Origin: Lewinella sp. W8 | GTDB lineage: Bacteria > Bacteroidota > Bacteroidia > Chitinophagales > Saprospiraceae | Assembly: GCF_004375085.3 (NCBI RefSeq) | Contig: NZ_SNAQ03000011.1 | Location: 146,553 to 210,552, forward strand | DNA: 64,000 bases | Direction: 5' to 3' | In this document: piece by piece, positions 33,741 to 42,274 of the stretch | How the letters are laid out: each line of letters begins with the position of its first letter | Numbering within the stretch: the first letter of the stretch is position 1 | Position numbers and translations under genes: made by a program | The notes under the pieces: generated by a model | Told to the model about the DNA's origin: nothing | The model's input: only the letters and a program-made list of their open reading frames with translations | Databases searched by the model: none

Positions 33741-33744
33741 GGGA

Positions 33745-33772
33745 TAAAAGTAAGAAATCCCGCAGGGGACAA
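33745..33772 (-). promoter_or_regulatory. Promoter of the EnvC-like gene
   Basis: On the minus strand, TTG (33772-33770) is followed after 17 bases by TACTTTTA (33752-33745). Four bases separate the box from the ATG, so the mRNA is probably leaderless. Confidence 0.6.
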
Positions 33773-33773
33773 C

Positions 33774-33781
33774 TATTTTTG
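33774..33781 (+). promoter_or_regulatory. -7 box of the GNAT gene promoter
   Basis: TATTTTTG matches TAnnTTTG and lies four bases before the ATG at 33786, back to back with the EnvC-like gene promoter. No clear TTG box was found. Confidence 0.55.
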
Positions 33782-33785
33782 GGAT

Positions 33786-34238
33786 ATGGAAATCACCCTG
33801 CACCGCACGAACGCGGAAAACCCGGAATTCCGGCAACTCGTCAAGAAGCTGGACGCCTACCTGGCCGTCACCGACGGCGAGGAACACGATTTCTACCACC
33901 AGTTTAATGGGCTGGACGCCATCCGGTACGTCATTCTGGTGCAGGCCGACGGACAAAGCGTGGGCTGCGGAGCCATCAAACACTTCGACGATCAGGCGAT
34001 GGAGATTAAACGGATGTTCACCGAAGAAACGGTCCGCGGACGGGGGGTAGCCGGCAGGGTACTCCGGGAGCTGGAAGACTGGTCGCGAGAGCTGGGCTAC
34101 GCGCGCTGTGTGCTGGAAACCGGTTGGCGGCAAAAGGCGGCGGTGCGGCTCTACCAGAAATCGGGCTACACGATCATCCCGAACTACGGGCAGTACGTCG
34201 GGATGGAGAACAGCGTCTGCATGGCTAAAGACCTGTAG
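33786..34238 (+). CDS. GNAT-family N-acetyltransferase
   Basis: A 150-residue cytoplasmic enzyme. The acetyl-CoA binding motif A is visible as IKRMFTEETVRGRGVAGRVLRELEDWSRELG (RGRGVAG is the pyrophosphate loop), followed by the motif B region LETGWRQKAAVRLYQKSGYTI. The N-terminal strand VGCGAIKHFDDQAMEIKRM is also typical. The acceptor substrate is unknown. The gene is divergent from the EnvC-like gene with only 45 bases between the two starts, and is probably expressed as a leaderless mRNA. Confidence 0.92.
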   Translation: MEITLHRTNAENPEFRQLVKKLDAYLAVTDGEEHDFYHQFNGLDAIRYVILVQADGQSVGCGAIKHFDDQAMEIKRMFTEETVRGRGVAGRVLRELEDWSRELGYARCVLETGWRQKAAVRLYQKSGYTIIPNYGQYVGMENSVCMAKDL

Positions 34239-34240
34239 CG

Positions 34241-34262
34241 TGGCACCTGCGCTTGCGCCCTA
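34241..34262 (+). repeat. GCACCTGCG dispersed repeat, copy 7
   Basis: The sequence is TGGCACCTGCGCTTG then CGCCCTA. It begins two bases after the GNAT stop codon and, unlike most copies, points away from the gene. Confidence 0.7.
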
Positions 34263-34366
34263 CTGCTTTGCCGGACGCTCTCGAAAAAAGTCACCCATCT
34301 TCCATCAATCCCTTCACAACTTGGTAATATCCTCTCCGGGCACTTCCTGGCCGGGATAAAAGTCCC

Positions 34367-34374
34367 TAGCTTTG
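34367..34374 (+). promoter_or_regulatory. -7 box of the DUF4834-like gene promoter
   Basis: TAGCTTTG matches TAnnTTTG exactly and lies four bases before the ATG at 34379. This suggests a leaderless mRNA. Confidence 0.65.
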
Positions 34375-34378
34375 CAAT

Positions 34379-34564
34379 ATGGATCTTATCCTCACCATTT
34401 TGCTCATCTACCTCGCCTACCGCGGCTACAACTGGTACACGCGCCTGCAGAACCAGGTAAAGTCCGGTCCGCCACCTGACCAGAAGATCCGGGGCGAGGA
34501 GGAGGTAATTGACATTACCTACGAAGAAGACGATGATTACATCGACTTCGACGACGTCAAGTAA
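34379..34564 (+). CDS. Small membrane protein, DUF4834-like
   Basis: A 61-residue protein with one N-terminal membrane helix (MDLILTILLIYLAYRGYNW), a short basic linker and a very acidic C-terminus (EEEVIDITYEEDDDYIDFDD). This layout is that of DUF4834 proteins of Bacteroidota, which have no known function. It stands 11 bases before the RluA gene and is likely co-transcribed with it. An exact TAnnTTTG promoter box is placed four bases from its ATG. Confidence 0.75.
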   Translation: MDLILTILLIYLAYRGYNWYTRLQNQVKSGPPPDQKIRGEEEVIDITYEEDDDYIDFDDVK

Positions 34565-34575
34565 AGCCGTTCATT

Positions 34576-35283
34576 TTGGCTGATCAACCCCACCGATTTG
34601 CCGGTCGCATCAGCGACTGGATCCTGCATAAAGACAATCAGGTCATCGCCTTCAACAAGCCCGCCGGTTTGCTCGTGCAGCCCGATAAGAGCAAGGATCC
34701 CAGCCTGCTGGGGCTGGGGGCCTCCTACATCCGGCACGACCTGTACCCCATTCATCGTCTGGACCGGCCCACTTCCGGGCTCGTGCTGCTGGGACAGAAA
34801 CCCTCCGCGCAGGCCGCGATCAGCCAGCAGTTCAAGGCCGGGACGGTGAAGAAGGAATACCTCGCCGTTGTGGCTGAGCGGCCGGAAGAGGAGGCGGGGA
34901 CGCTGGTGCAGTGGATTTCGGAGGGGCGCAATAATCGTTCGGTCGTCTCCGACGACGAAACGCCCGGCGCCCGCCGGGCCGAGCTGGATTACCGCTACCT
35001 CGGCAGCAGCGAACGCTACCACCTGCTCCACGTCACCCTGAAGACGGGGCGTAAGCACCAGATCCGTGCCCAGCTGGCGGCCCTCGGCTCGCCGCTGCGC
35101 GGCGACACCAAGTACGGCTTCAAACGCTCCAATCCCGGCGGCACCATCGACCTGCACAGCTGGAAGCTGGCCTTCGACCACCCCGTCAGCAAACAGCGGA
35201 TATCGTTAACCGCCCCGGTTCCCGACCAGCCCGTCTGGGCCGCCTTCCACGAAATTATGGAGGCGCTGGACTGGATGAATTAG
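34576..35283 (+). CDS. RluA-family pseudouridine synthase
   Basis: A 235-residue RNA-modifying enzyme that converts uridine to pseudouridine in rRNA or tRNA. The catalytic motif is HRLDRPTSGLVLLGQ with the essential Asp at about residue 61; the fold also shows NKPAGLLVQPDKS, KEYLAVV and TLKTGRKHQIRAQLAALGSPLRGDTKYG. The start is a TTG at 34576; no ATG is available nearby. No S4 domain is present, as in RluA/TruC-type proteins. The target position is not predictable. The 3' end overlaps the convergent serine hydrolase gene by four bases. Confidence 0.9.
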   Translation: MADQPHRFAGRISDWILHKDNQVIAFNKPAGLLVQPDKSKDPSLLGLGASYIRHDLYPIHRLDRPTSGLVLLGQKPSAQAAISQQFKAGTVKKEYLAVVAERPEEEAGTLVQWISEGRNNRSVVSDDETPGARRAELDYRYLGSSERYHLLHVTLKTGRKHQIRAQLAALGSPLRGDTKYGFKRSNPGGTIDLHSWKLAFDHPVSKQRISLTAPVPDQPVWAAFHEIMEALDWMN

Positions 35284-36893
35284 TGCCCCTTCATCACGGC
35301 GGGTAACAGATAGTTTTCCATGAGCTGATCTACCTGGGGGTGGCCGTAGGGCCGCCCGTAGGCCCGGGCGGTGACGATGATGACCGTGTGCTGTTCCGGA
35401 AAGACGTACACCTTATTGCCACCGTTGCCGGAGCAGTGGGCGGTGGGGTAGATTTTTTCGCCCACCCGGTAGTGCTGTCGCCAGAAGAGGTAACCGTAGC
35501 CGCCGCCCGGCGTATCCCGGGGAAGGGCTACTTGCTCGGCCAGGCTTTTGTCTACCCATTCCGCCGGGATGATGCTTTCTCCCTTCCAGCTTCCCCCGTT
35601 GAGGTAGAGCTGGCCGAAGCGGGCCAGGCCCAGCAGGTTGAGTTGGAGGCCGCCGGCGGTATTGGCGACCCGCTGCGGGGTGTATTGCCACCGATAGTCC
35701 TTGATGCCGAGGGGCGCGAAGAGCTTCGCTTCGGCGTAGGCCTCCAGGCCTTTGGGAACGCTCCGGTGAATGACGTCACCGAGCACCACGACGCCGGCGG
35801 TGAAGTAGTCCCAGCGGGGACGTTCGAGTTTGGTGGCATCTACGGGCAGGTCGAGGGCAAATTTCACCCAGTCGTCGGTGGGATACATGTACTCCTCGTT
35901 GCCGGGGGAGGAGAAATCATTGTCGGAGCCCTGCAGGGGGACGGACATCGTCAGCAAATCCCGAAGCGATATGTCCTCCTTGGCGGGGTGGTAATTGTCG
36001 AATTTTCGCAGATCGTACACCTCGCCGAGGGTGAGGTCTTCACCGGCAATGTGGCCATCCGCGATGGCAATGCCCAGTGCCGCGCCGGCAAAGGTCTTGC
36101 CCACCGACCGGGTATCGTGGAGGGTGCTCGCAGCAGCACCGTTGAAGTATTCTTCCAGCAGCAGTTGTCCGTCCCGCACGACGGCAATGCCCGTAATGTC
36201 CTTGAAAACGCCCTGGTGGATGCGGCGCTTCAGGTTTTGCACCAGCGTGGTGTCAATGGGAATCCGGCCGGGGCCGAAGGCCTCGTCGTAGTTCGGGGGG
36301 CTCAGGGCCAGCTGTCGTTCGTCTACGGCGGGGCGGACGCAATCGAGCAAAACCGAGCCACGGGCCAGGAGCTGCCCGGTCTTGCCGTCGGCGTAGCGGT
36401 AGGGACGCACCTCGAGGGTGAGCTCGTGCTGGCCTTCGGCCAGCGCCAGAAGGCCGCCCCCCCGGTAGTAAAAGCGCATCCACATAAACCGGCTCCAGAA
36501 ATCTTCGCCCAGCTTGGAGGAAAGAGGCATCCGAAAATCGGTCGCTTGCTCCTTAAACGTACGGCTACCGGCACCTGCGTTCAGCGCCTCCTCATACACA
36601 ACTTCGCCGTCGACCCGGAAGGTGAAATGAAAATTCCCCCGCAGGAAGAGAGAATCTTTAGGGGTGTCGGGGGCCAGTTCCGCCAGCGAAGCGGCAATGG
36701 GTGCCGCTAACTTAAGGTTGGCGTAGAGGGGGTCGCCCTCGCGAAAAACCATCCGCTTCCGGGGCGTGCCCCCCGACTGCTGATCGTGAAAAGTGAGCTG
36801 GCCCGTGGCCGACGACTGGGCTACGGCAGGACCAGTACCCAGTAGTGTAAGGCTAAAGAGGAGCGGGAAAATTTGTGGTAGACGGATCATCAT
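35280..36893 (-). CDS. Serine hydrolase of the class C beta-lactamase family
   Basis: A 537-residue exported protein with a signal peptide (about residues 1-25). Residues about 29-190 form an extra N-terminal beta domain. The catalytic domain begins near residue 215; the SxxK motif is SVGK (Ser at about 264) in DTRSVGKTFAGAALGIAIA, and later conserved pieces are SLRDLLTMSVPLQG and a HCSGNGG motif in place of KTG. Proteins of this type act as esterases, DD-peptidases or amidases; a true antibiotic-degrading role is not indicated. A GCACCTGCG repeat falls within the N-terminal part. It is convergent with the RluA gene. Confidence 0.88.
   Translation of the reverse strand: MMIRLPQIFPLLFSLTLLGTGPAVAQSSATGQLTFHDQQSGGTPRKRMVFREGDPLYANLKLAAPIAASLAELAPDTPKDSLFLRGNFHFTFRVDGEVVYEEALNAGAGSRTFKEQATDFRMPLSSKLGEDFWSRFMWMRFYYRGGGLLALAEGQHELTLEVRPYRYADGKTGQLLARGSVLLDCVRPAVDERQLALSPPNYDEAFGPGRIPIDTTLVQNLKRRIHQGVFKDITGIAVVRDGQLLLEEYFNGAAASTLHDTRSVGKTFAGAALGIAIADGHIAGEDLTLGEVYDLRKFDNYHPAKEDISLRDLLTMSVPLQGSDNDFSSPGNEEYMYPTDDWVKFALDLPVDATKLERPRWDYFTAGVVVLGDVIHRSVPKGLEAYAEAKLFAPLGIKDYRWQYTPQRVANTAGGLQLNLLGLARFGQLYLNGGSWKGESIIPAEWVDKSLAEQVALPRDTPGGGYGYLFWRQHYRVGEKIYPTAHCSGNGGNKVYVFPEQHTVIIVTARAYGRPYGHPQVDQLMENYLLPAVMKGH
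36569..36590 (+). repeat. GCACCTGCG dispersed repeat, copy 8 (inside a gene)
   Basis: The sequence CGGCACCTGCGTTCAGCGCC lies antisense within the serine hydrolase gene, covering the codons for NAGAG. Confidence 0.55.
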
Positions 36894-36954
36894 CTTTGTT
36901 TACCGTAAAGTTCCGGGTGGAATTCCAAACGGCATTGTATAAAATTAACCTCCC

Positions 36955-37752
36955 CTACGGCACCTCCCGGCGGGCCTGGGAAGGGAGTTGCCGGAATTGT
37001 TGTTTGTATTCCCGGATGAAGTGACTCTGGTCCGCGTAGCCGCAGTGGTGGGCGACCTCGCTCAGGGTCCGGTTACCGGTGCGGAGCATCAGGGCGGAAC
37101 GATGGTTACGGATCAGGCGGCGATACGCGCTGAAGCCGTAGCCGAAGTGACGGCGAAAATTGCGGGAAAGGTGGACGGGGTGAACCCCCACGCTGGCGGC
37201 CAGCTCCGTAAGGCTTTGCTCCCGGGGGTCTTCGTAGAGGATTTCCCGTAGTCGGTGTACCCACGGCGGGTTATGCCGTTCCTCCCGGATTCCCGCACCC
37301 CGCAGCGCGTCGAAGACGTTCAAAAGTTCCACGTCCCGCTCGGCGGTGCTTCCGCCCCGGCGGAAAATCTGCCAGAGCTCCATCATGCGCAGGCGCACGC
37401 CGGGATCAGCCAGGCGGTGGAAACCCCGGTAGTCATCGGCTTTCAGCCCAAAACGGTCAAACCATTCCCCGGTAATTTCGACGTGAAAACCCCGGGCGTA
37501 GCCGGGGGGCTTTTCGTTGCGGTGGGTGTCGTCCCAGTGGTGGAAGAGCAGGCTCCCTCCGGTCAGCCGATGCTCGTGCCGGCGACTCTTTTCCAGGAGC
37601 TTTCCCGCCAGCAGATAGGTGAAATAGGGGTGTTCGTGGTGGTGCCAGTCGACCCTGGCGTGGGTGTAGACCGTGTCGGTAAACGTGAGTCCGTCCCGCT
37701 CGTCGCGAAGATTGGTGTCCCCGAAGAATTCTCCCCTTTTCAGTGATCGCAT
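36955..37752 (-). CDS. AraC-family transcriptional regulator
   Basis: A 265-residue regulator. The N-terminal cupin-like part is seen in VDWHHHEHPYFTYLLAGKLLE, with His residues typical of the ligand pocket, and the C-terminal 100 residues contain two helix-turn-helix motifs (LTELAASVGVHPVHLSRNFRRHFGYGFSAYRR and TLSEVAHHCGYADQSHFIREYKQQF). The start at 37752 was chosen because the longer frame to 37878 would run through the rsmG promoter. CACATTTG, close to TAnnTTTG, sits three bases before the ATG. Effector and targets are unknown; the 3' neighbour is the serine hydrolase gene, 61 bases on. Confidence 0.88.
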   Translation of the reverse strand: MRSLKRGEFFGDTNLRDERDGLTFTDTVYTHARVDWHHHEHPYFTYLLAGKLLEKSRRHEHRLTGGSLLFHHWDDTHRNEKPPGYARGFHVEITGEWFDRFGLKADDYRGFHRLADPGVRLRMMELWQIFRRGGSTAERDVELLNVFDALRGAGIREERHNPPWVHRLREILYEDPREQSLTELAASVGVHPVHLSRNFRRHFGYGFSAYRRLIRNHRSALMLRTGNRTLSEVAHHCGYADQSHFIREYKQQFRQLPSQARREVP

Positions 37753-37840
37753 GGTCAAATGTGCGGTCCCGTCACCGGGAACGGAAATGATTTCTACCGA
37801 AAACTGTGGTGCTTCGATTAATGTTACGGGTCCAAGGGAG

Positions 37841-37870
37841 TTTAACCTACGGCAATATCCACTAGCTTTG
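37841..37870 (+). promoter_or_regulatory. Promoter of rsmG
   Basis: A TTT-type -33 element at 37841 is followed after 19 bases by TAGCTTTG at 37863-37870, a full match to TAnnTTTG. The ATG is 19 bases further on. Confidence 0.6.
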
Positions 37871-37888
37871 TGCCCCAACCGTACGCCG

Positions 37889-38524
37889 ATGACTGCCGCA
37901 TTGATTGACCAATACTTCCCCGAACTTACCGAACAGCAGCGCGCTCACTACGCCGCCCTGGACGAGCTGTACCGCGACTGGAACGCCAAGATTAACGTCA
38001 TCTCCCGCAAGGACATTGACAACCTCTACGTCAAGCACGTGCTGCACTCGCTGGCCATCGCCAAAGTCCTGAAGTTTAAGCCCGGTGCCAAAGTTCTGGA
38101 CCTGGGCACCGGCGGCGGGTTTCCCGGCATTCCCCTGGCGATCATGTTCCCCGAAACGGACTTCCTCCTCATCGATGGCACCGCCAAAAAAATCCGGGTG
38201 TGCAACGAAGTGATTGCGGCCCTCGGACTGACCAACTGCCGGGCACGGCAACAACGGGCCGAGGAACTGAAAAAGCGGGAGTTCGATTTTGTCGTTACGC
38301 GCGCCGTGGCGCGGATGGAAAAGCTGGCCGAGTGGAGTATGCGGCTCATCACGCCGACGCAGCGCCACGCGCTGCCCAACGGCATCCTGGCCCTGAAGGG
38401 AACCGACTTGACGGAGGAAATGGCGGCCCTGCCTAAGTCCGCCTACCTGGAGGAATACCCCATCCGGGAAATGTTCCAGGAAGAATTCTTCGAGGAAAAA
38501 GCGGTAATCTACCTCCAGTATTGA
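37889..38524 (+). CDS. rsmG: 16S rRNA (guanine-527 N7)-methyltransferase RsmG
   Basis: A 211-residue SAM-dependent enzyme. Diagnostic stretches are WNAKINVISRKDIDNLYVKHVLHSLAI, the SAM-binding GAKVLDLGTGGGFPGIPLAIMFPETDFLLID, and the DFVVTRAVARMEKLAEW segment. It methylates G527 of 16S rRNA. The ATG at 37889 matches the usual start of the family; upstream in-frame codons belong to the AraC promoter region. In many bacteria rsmG sits with parA/parB; here it does not. The gene stands alone and is followed by an octamer-rich intergenic stretch. Confidence 0.93.
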   Translation: MTAALIDQYFPELTEQQRAHYAALDELYRDWNAKINVISRKDIDNLYVKHVLHSLAIAKVLKFKPGAKVLDLGTGGGFPGIPLAIMFPETDFLLIDGTAKKIRVCNEVIAALGLTNCRARQQRAEELKKREFDFVVTRAVARMEKLAEWSMRLITPTQRHALPNGILALKGTDLTEEMAALPKSAYLEEYPIREMFQEEFFEEKAVIYLQY

Positions 38525-38528
38525 TGGC

Positions 38529-38620
38529 CCCGTCCAACAGACTAACGGACCAACAGACTAAAAGACCAATAGTCTAACAGACCAACAGACCAACAGACCA
38601 ATAGTCTAAAAAACTAATTC
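38529..38620. repeat. Degenerate octamer array related to ACCAACAG
   Basis: Irregular ACCAACAGACTAAC-like and CAATAGTCTAA-like units lie between rsmG and a small membrane-protein gene. They are related to the arrays at 30583 and 51115. Confidence 0.75.
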
Positions 38621-38621
38621 C

Positions 38622-38780
38622 CTACATATACCCCAGCGCCATCACCAGGAAGGTCAGCATAAAGGGCATCGCTACCCAGAACCACTGATTCATGAAGAGT
38701 AGCATCAGGAAGAAAATGACCAGAAAAACCAGGAAAAGCATCCAGTATTTACGGCGATCGGCGGCAGTTGAATTGGCCAT
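38622..38780 (-). CDS. Small membrane protein, 52 residues
   Basis: The protein starts MANSTAADRRKYWMLF and then has two hydrophobic stretches (LFLVFLVIFFLMLLFMNQWF and WVAMPFMLTFLVMALGYM), so it is probably a two-pass or hairpin membrane protein. The ATG at 38780 is preferred; a longer frame from 38858 adds a basic, unrelated segment. I do not recognise the family. Composition and the basic N-terminus make a real gene likely. Confidence 0.6.
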   Translation of the reverse strand: MANSTAADRRKYWMLFLVFLVIFFLMLLFMNQWFWVAMPFMLTFLVMALGYM

Positions 38781-38908
38781 GGGGTATCTTTTCTTTTGGA
38801 TGGGCAAAGATAGCATTTGTGGCGGAAATCTAAACGGCCTTGCGGAATACCTACTCACCCTTAAGCAAGCCCGAAGGCAGCGATGGTTGCGCCGGCTAAC
38901 CGGAGGGC

Positions 38909-40141
38909 TTATTTCAGTCGTGCCTCGTAACCCTCCAGGGTTTCCCAGATGTTGATGAATTGTTTTACGCCTTCTTCGCTGCGCAGGTCGGTGTTGATGA
39001 TCAGTAGCCGGCCTACTTTTCTTTCCTCGTGGAAGAACATCAGGGAGGACACCCCGGGGTCGCCACCGGTATGACCGGCATAACCTTTGGCGGAAAATCC
39101 GATAAATAAACCAAAATCATACTCGTCATTGTAGGGATGATCAGCGTTTCGCTCCGTGAAATTTTCTTCGGAAAGCTGCTTGCGGAAGAACTCCCGATAA
39201 CTTTCCTGGCTCAGCAATGTCCCCGATCCCGCATAACCGCGAATGAGCTCCTTTAGATACTTGCTCAGGTCCTCCGAAGACGTTCTCAGCCCTCCGTCCG
39301 GATAGGTGATTAGTCGGTACGGCGGTAGCTTGGTGTCTCCCTCGGCGTAAAGGATGGAATGATTTTCCCCAACGGCTTCGTACGCCCAACCCGAACCGGT
39401 CATGCCGAGTGGACGGAGGATGTGCCGGGTGGTAAATTCATCGTAGGGTACTCCACTCGCGCGCTCGATGACGTAGGCCGCCAGGGTGGCCCCGATGTTG
39501 GTGTATTCAAACAGTTGTCCCGGAGGTTGTTGCATAAAATTATCCGGTGAGTACCAGGATCCGGCCGGAGAAAGGACCTTTTCCAAAAAATTACCCATGG
39601 GCGCCTCCCGTGGAGAATTAAATTCTTCGGGAATTTCCATCTTTTTTGTCCCCGTGGAGTCCACTTCGGTGAGCAGCAGGTAGGACTGCTCGTCGTAGAC
39701 ATCCCCGTCCATGATGGAAGAGGTGTGGGTGGCCAGGTGCCGGAGGGTTATTTCCTGGTCGGGGAAATGGGGGTTGACCACCGGGAAGTCGAGGTGTTTG
39801 GAAACTGGATCGTCGACGGACAGGTGTCCCAGCTCCTGGGCCTTCAGCAAAGAAATGCCGATGAGCGTCTTGGAAATGGAGGCAATATTCTGCACGGTGG
39901 CGGCCGTGTAGGGAAGCTGTTTTTCTACGTCAGCGTATCCGAAACCTTCAGTATAAATAATCCCTTCCTGGTCGACCACCCCAACGGCGAAGCCGTTAAT
40001 TATACCCTCGGCGTGAATGGTCCGTAGGGCGGCGGACAGGGAGTCTTTGGCCCTCTGCGTGGCGTCTTCTTGGTGAGGGGTATTCGGGCTACCACAGCTG
40101 AACAATAGGGTGATGGCCATCAGGGGGAGGAAAAATCTCAT
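38909..40141 (-). CDS. Serine hydrolase lipoprotein (beta-lactamase-related)
   Basis: A 410-residue lipoprotein with lipobox LFSC and Cys16. The beta-lactamase fold shows the SxxK motif SISK (Ser88, Lys91) in NIASISKTLIGISLLKA, the YxN motif in FEYTNIGATLAAYVIE, and HTGG in GYAGHTGGDPGVSS. Such enzymes act as peptidases or esterases in the envelope. It differs from the serine hydrolase at 35280-36893 in being shorter and lipidated and lacking the N-terminal beta domain. The gene is alone on its strand. Confidence 0.9.
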   Translation of the reverse strand: MRFFLPLMAITLLFSCGSPNTPHQEDATQRAKDSLSAALRTIHAEGIINGFAVGVVDQEGIIYTEGFGYADVEKQLPYTAATVQNIASISKTLIGISLLKAQELGHLSVDDPVSKHLDFPVVNPHFPDQEITLRHLATHTSSIMDGDVYDEQSYLLLTEVDSTGTKKMEIPEEFNSPREAPMGNFLEKVLSPAGSWYSPDNFMQQPPGQLFEYTNIGATLAAYVIERASGVPYDEFTTRHILRPLGMTGSGWAYEAVGENHSILYAEGDTKLPPYRLITYPDGGLRTSSEDLSKYLKELIRGYAGSGTLLSQESYREFFRKQLSEENFTERNADHPYNDEYDFGLFIGFSAKGYAGHTGGDPGVSSLMFFHEERKVGRLLIINTDLRSEEGVKQFINIWETLEGYEARLK

Positions 40142-40266
40142 AGCGTGGGGGTTAGAGGTTTACCCGTCTGCCTTCGCCGGAGCGTTGGCGAAAGAGGGGC
40201 TGGAAAAACTAATCAAAAGACCAGCATCCCGGCCGTGCGGTTGCAAGCAGGGGTGGAAAGTAATGC

Positions 40267-40289
40267 ATTGGGCGTGACCGCAGGTGCAG
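40267..40289 (-). repeat. GCACCTGCG dispersed repeat, copy 9
   Basis: On the minus strand it reads CTGCACCTGCGGTCA, then CGCCCAAT. It lies in the 180-base gap between the second serine hydrolase and the glycosyltransferase. Confidence 0.65.
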
Positions 40290-40320
40290 AGATCTAGGGT
40301 GGAAGCAAAGGGGCCCGCCC

Positions 40321-41460
40321 TCATCCCGCCAGTACCCGTTGGTAGCAGTCCATTAGCTGTGTGGTGACGCGGTCCGGGGAGAAGGTGTGGCGGGCGTATT
40401 GCCGCCCGGCCTCCACCATGGAGGCCCGCAGCTCGGTGTCGTTCAGCACCCGGCCGATGGCCGCGGCGATGTCCTCCGGGCTTTCCGGATCAACGTACTG
40501 AGACTGGGGGCCGCCCGCTTCGGGCAGGGAAGAAACGTTGGCGGTTACCACCGGGGTACCACTCAGCAGGGCTTCCGCTACGGGAAGGCCGAAGCCTTCG
40601 TACTGGGAAGGGTACACCAGGAGGCTGGCCAGGTGGTAGAGGCTCTGGAGAGCGTAGTTATCTTCCAGGTCCGTAATCCAGATGACCTTGTCTTCCAGGT
40701 CGGAGGCGGCGATGAGTTCGTTGACTTCCCGGCGGTAGGGAGAATCGTTCCGTCGGCCCACCACGACCAACGGAACCTGCTGGTCCGGCGGGAGATGACG
40801 GTAGGCCCGGACGATGTTGGCCAGGTTTTTCCTTTTTTCGATACTGCCCACGTACAGGAGGAAGTCCGTGGGGAGCTGATAGCGCTGCGCGATTTGGGTG
40901 GTTAACGCTTCATCGGCCGGCTGGTAAAACAGGGGGTTACACTGCTGGTAGATGACCTCAATTTTCTCCGGGACAATCCCGTACAGATCAACGATGTCCC
41001 GCTTCGTGCTCTCACTGATGGCGATGACCCGGTCGGCCTTTTGGCAGCTGTTTTTGAACTTCCAGTCGTAGATCATCCGGTCCACCAGCGGGTAGGTGTG
41101 GGGGAGGGTCTTGAAAATGAGGTCGTGGATGGTCACCACGCTCCTGATCCCGCTACCGGCGAGACTAAAGGGAATTTCGTTGCTCAGGCCGTGGTAAAGC
41201 TCAATGCCGTCCTTTCGGAGTTGGTTGACGATGGCGTAACTGCGCCAGTAGGCCTTCAGCCGCGCGTCGGTCCGGAAGGTCCGGAGGTCGGGGTGCTGAA
41301 GGAAGGGCAGCGTCTCCGGCGTACGGTTGATTTTGGTGGTGTACAGATGGTACTGGTGCTCCGGATACTGCCGCTGGAGGTTTTGCACGATGGCCCGACT
41401 GTAATTACCGAGTCCGGTAAAGTTGCCATAGAGCCGCTTGGCGTCAAATCCGATGGTCAT
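40321..41460 (-). CDS. Family 4 (GT-B) glycosyltransferase
   Basis: A 379-residue cytoplasmic enzyme. The start MTIGFDAKRLYGNFTGLGNYSR is the usual N-terminus of this group and was chosen at 41460; another ATG lies ten codons upstream. Conserved pieces are DRVIAISESTKRDIVDLYGIVPEKIEVIYQ, DFLLYVGSIEKRKNLANIVRAYRHL, and the nucleotide-sugar site YPSQYEGFGLPVAEALLSGTPVVTANVSSLPEAGG (E-x7-E pattern). Relatives are mannosyl- or glucosyltransferases of surface polysaccharide synthesis. No other glycan genes adjoin, so the product is unknown. Confidence 0.9.
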   Translation of the reverse strand: MTIGFDAKRLYGNFTGLGNYSRAIVQNLQRQYPEHQYHLYTTKINRTPETLPFLQHPDLRTFRTDARLKAYWRSYAIVNQLRKDGIELYHGLSNEIPFSLAGSGIRSVVTIHDLIFKTLPHTYPLVDRMIYDWKFKNSCQKADRVIAISESTKRDIVDLYGIVPEKIEVIYQQCNPLFYQPADEALTTQIAQRYQLPTDFLLYVGSIEKRKNLANIVRAYRHLPPDQQVPLVVVGRRNDSPYRREVNELIAASDLEDKVIWITDLEDNYALQSLYHLASLLVYPSQYEGFGLPVAEALLSGTPVVTANVSSLPEAGGPQSQYVDPESPEDIAAAIGRVLNDTELRASMVEAGRQYARHTFSPDRVTTQLMDCYQRVLAG

Positions 41461-42274
41461 TTTTCCTGCAGCGTTAAAATCGGTGGACATTTGGTGGGCG
41501 GCAAAGCTAAGGCGCGGCCGGAGAACGGGCCACATGAGCGGGTTGGCCTGGTGTGTTGAGCGAAAGGATTTCCCAACCGGGTTTCGCTCATGGATAAGAC
41601 TCCGGCGCCAAACTTTTGTTGGGTAAACCTCCGGGGCCGGCGCGGGGAAGACCTTTATACGTAGGCTGTTTCGTGCGTTAAACATTTGGCAGCCAAGTCC
41701 CTGCATTTTCTAGTAGCGGTAGGAAATTTGTAGGTTAGCACAAATTTGTAACCCTTACAATGGCGTAGAGTTACGGCCATTGTATGCTTTGTAATCTGTG
41801 CCCCATGAATACCTTTTTTTCACCTTTAGTTTTGTGGCCAGTAGTCTGACAGACTAAAGACTTATCCTGACTCCTACTTGAGGAAATATCAAATGATTGG
41901 AGGCAGGTGGTGTTTCCTTTCACCGAAAGGAAACCGAATCAGCTCGGGATAACTAAAGGGCCTCCCGCGAAAGAATGTGGCCAATCGATCCTGTACAATC
42001 CTTCCTTCTTTGATGGGGTGGTCGCCTTTCGGGGAAAGGCGACACCAAGCACTTATCCCTAGGGTGGGTGATTTCGACTTTCAGGTGATTATGATTTTCA
42101 AGAAGCCCAGAACCTAGAGAATTTGGACTTGATTATTACGGAACAAGCCATAGCTTCTAGAAGGGGTATGACGCTAATGCCATCCCACACATACCTTACC
42201 GCCTACGGTGATCCCCAAAAAGCACCAGCGATTCCGCAGGAATCACTGATGAAACCTCACGGAACACCCTTTCT
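41461..42274. other. Gene-free stretch between the glycosyltransferase and 2TM-protein genes
   Basis: The stretch is mostly element B (41710-42247). The left part, 41461-41709, is the upstream region of the glycosyltransferase gene and no gene is supported there. Confidence 0.5.
41710..42247. repeat. Element B: second copy of the structured 535-bp element
   Basis: It is homologous to 8466-8998 along its full length and in the same orientation. It shares hairpins at 41912-41934 and 42021-42043, both identical in stem and loop to those of A, and ends in GCGATTCC-GCA-GGAATC. It has two extra T in a T-run (seven against five) that shift the minus-strand frame seen in A, and a TAG where A has TTG in the plus-strand frame. 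No intact gene is present. Confidence 0.8.

Noticed and set aside
35340..36710. A 456-codon open frame on the plus strand
   Set aside because: It is the antisense of the serine hydrolase gene, which carries the catalytic motifs.
35280..36893. Beta-lactam resistance gene
   Set aside because: The SxxK hydrolase has an extra N-terminal domain and no typical KTG. Such envelope hydrolases are common and do not imply resistance.
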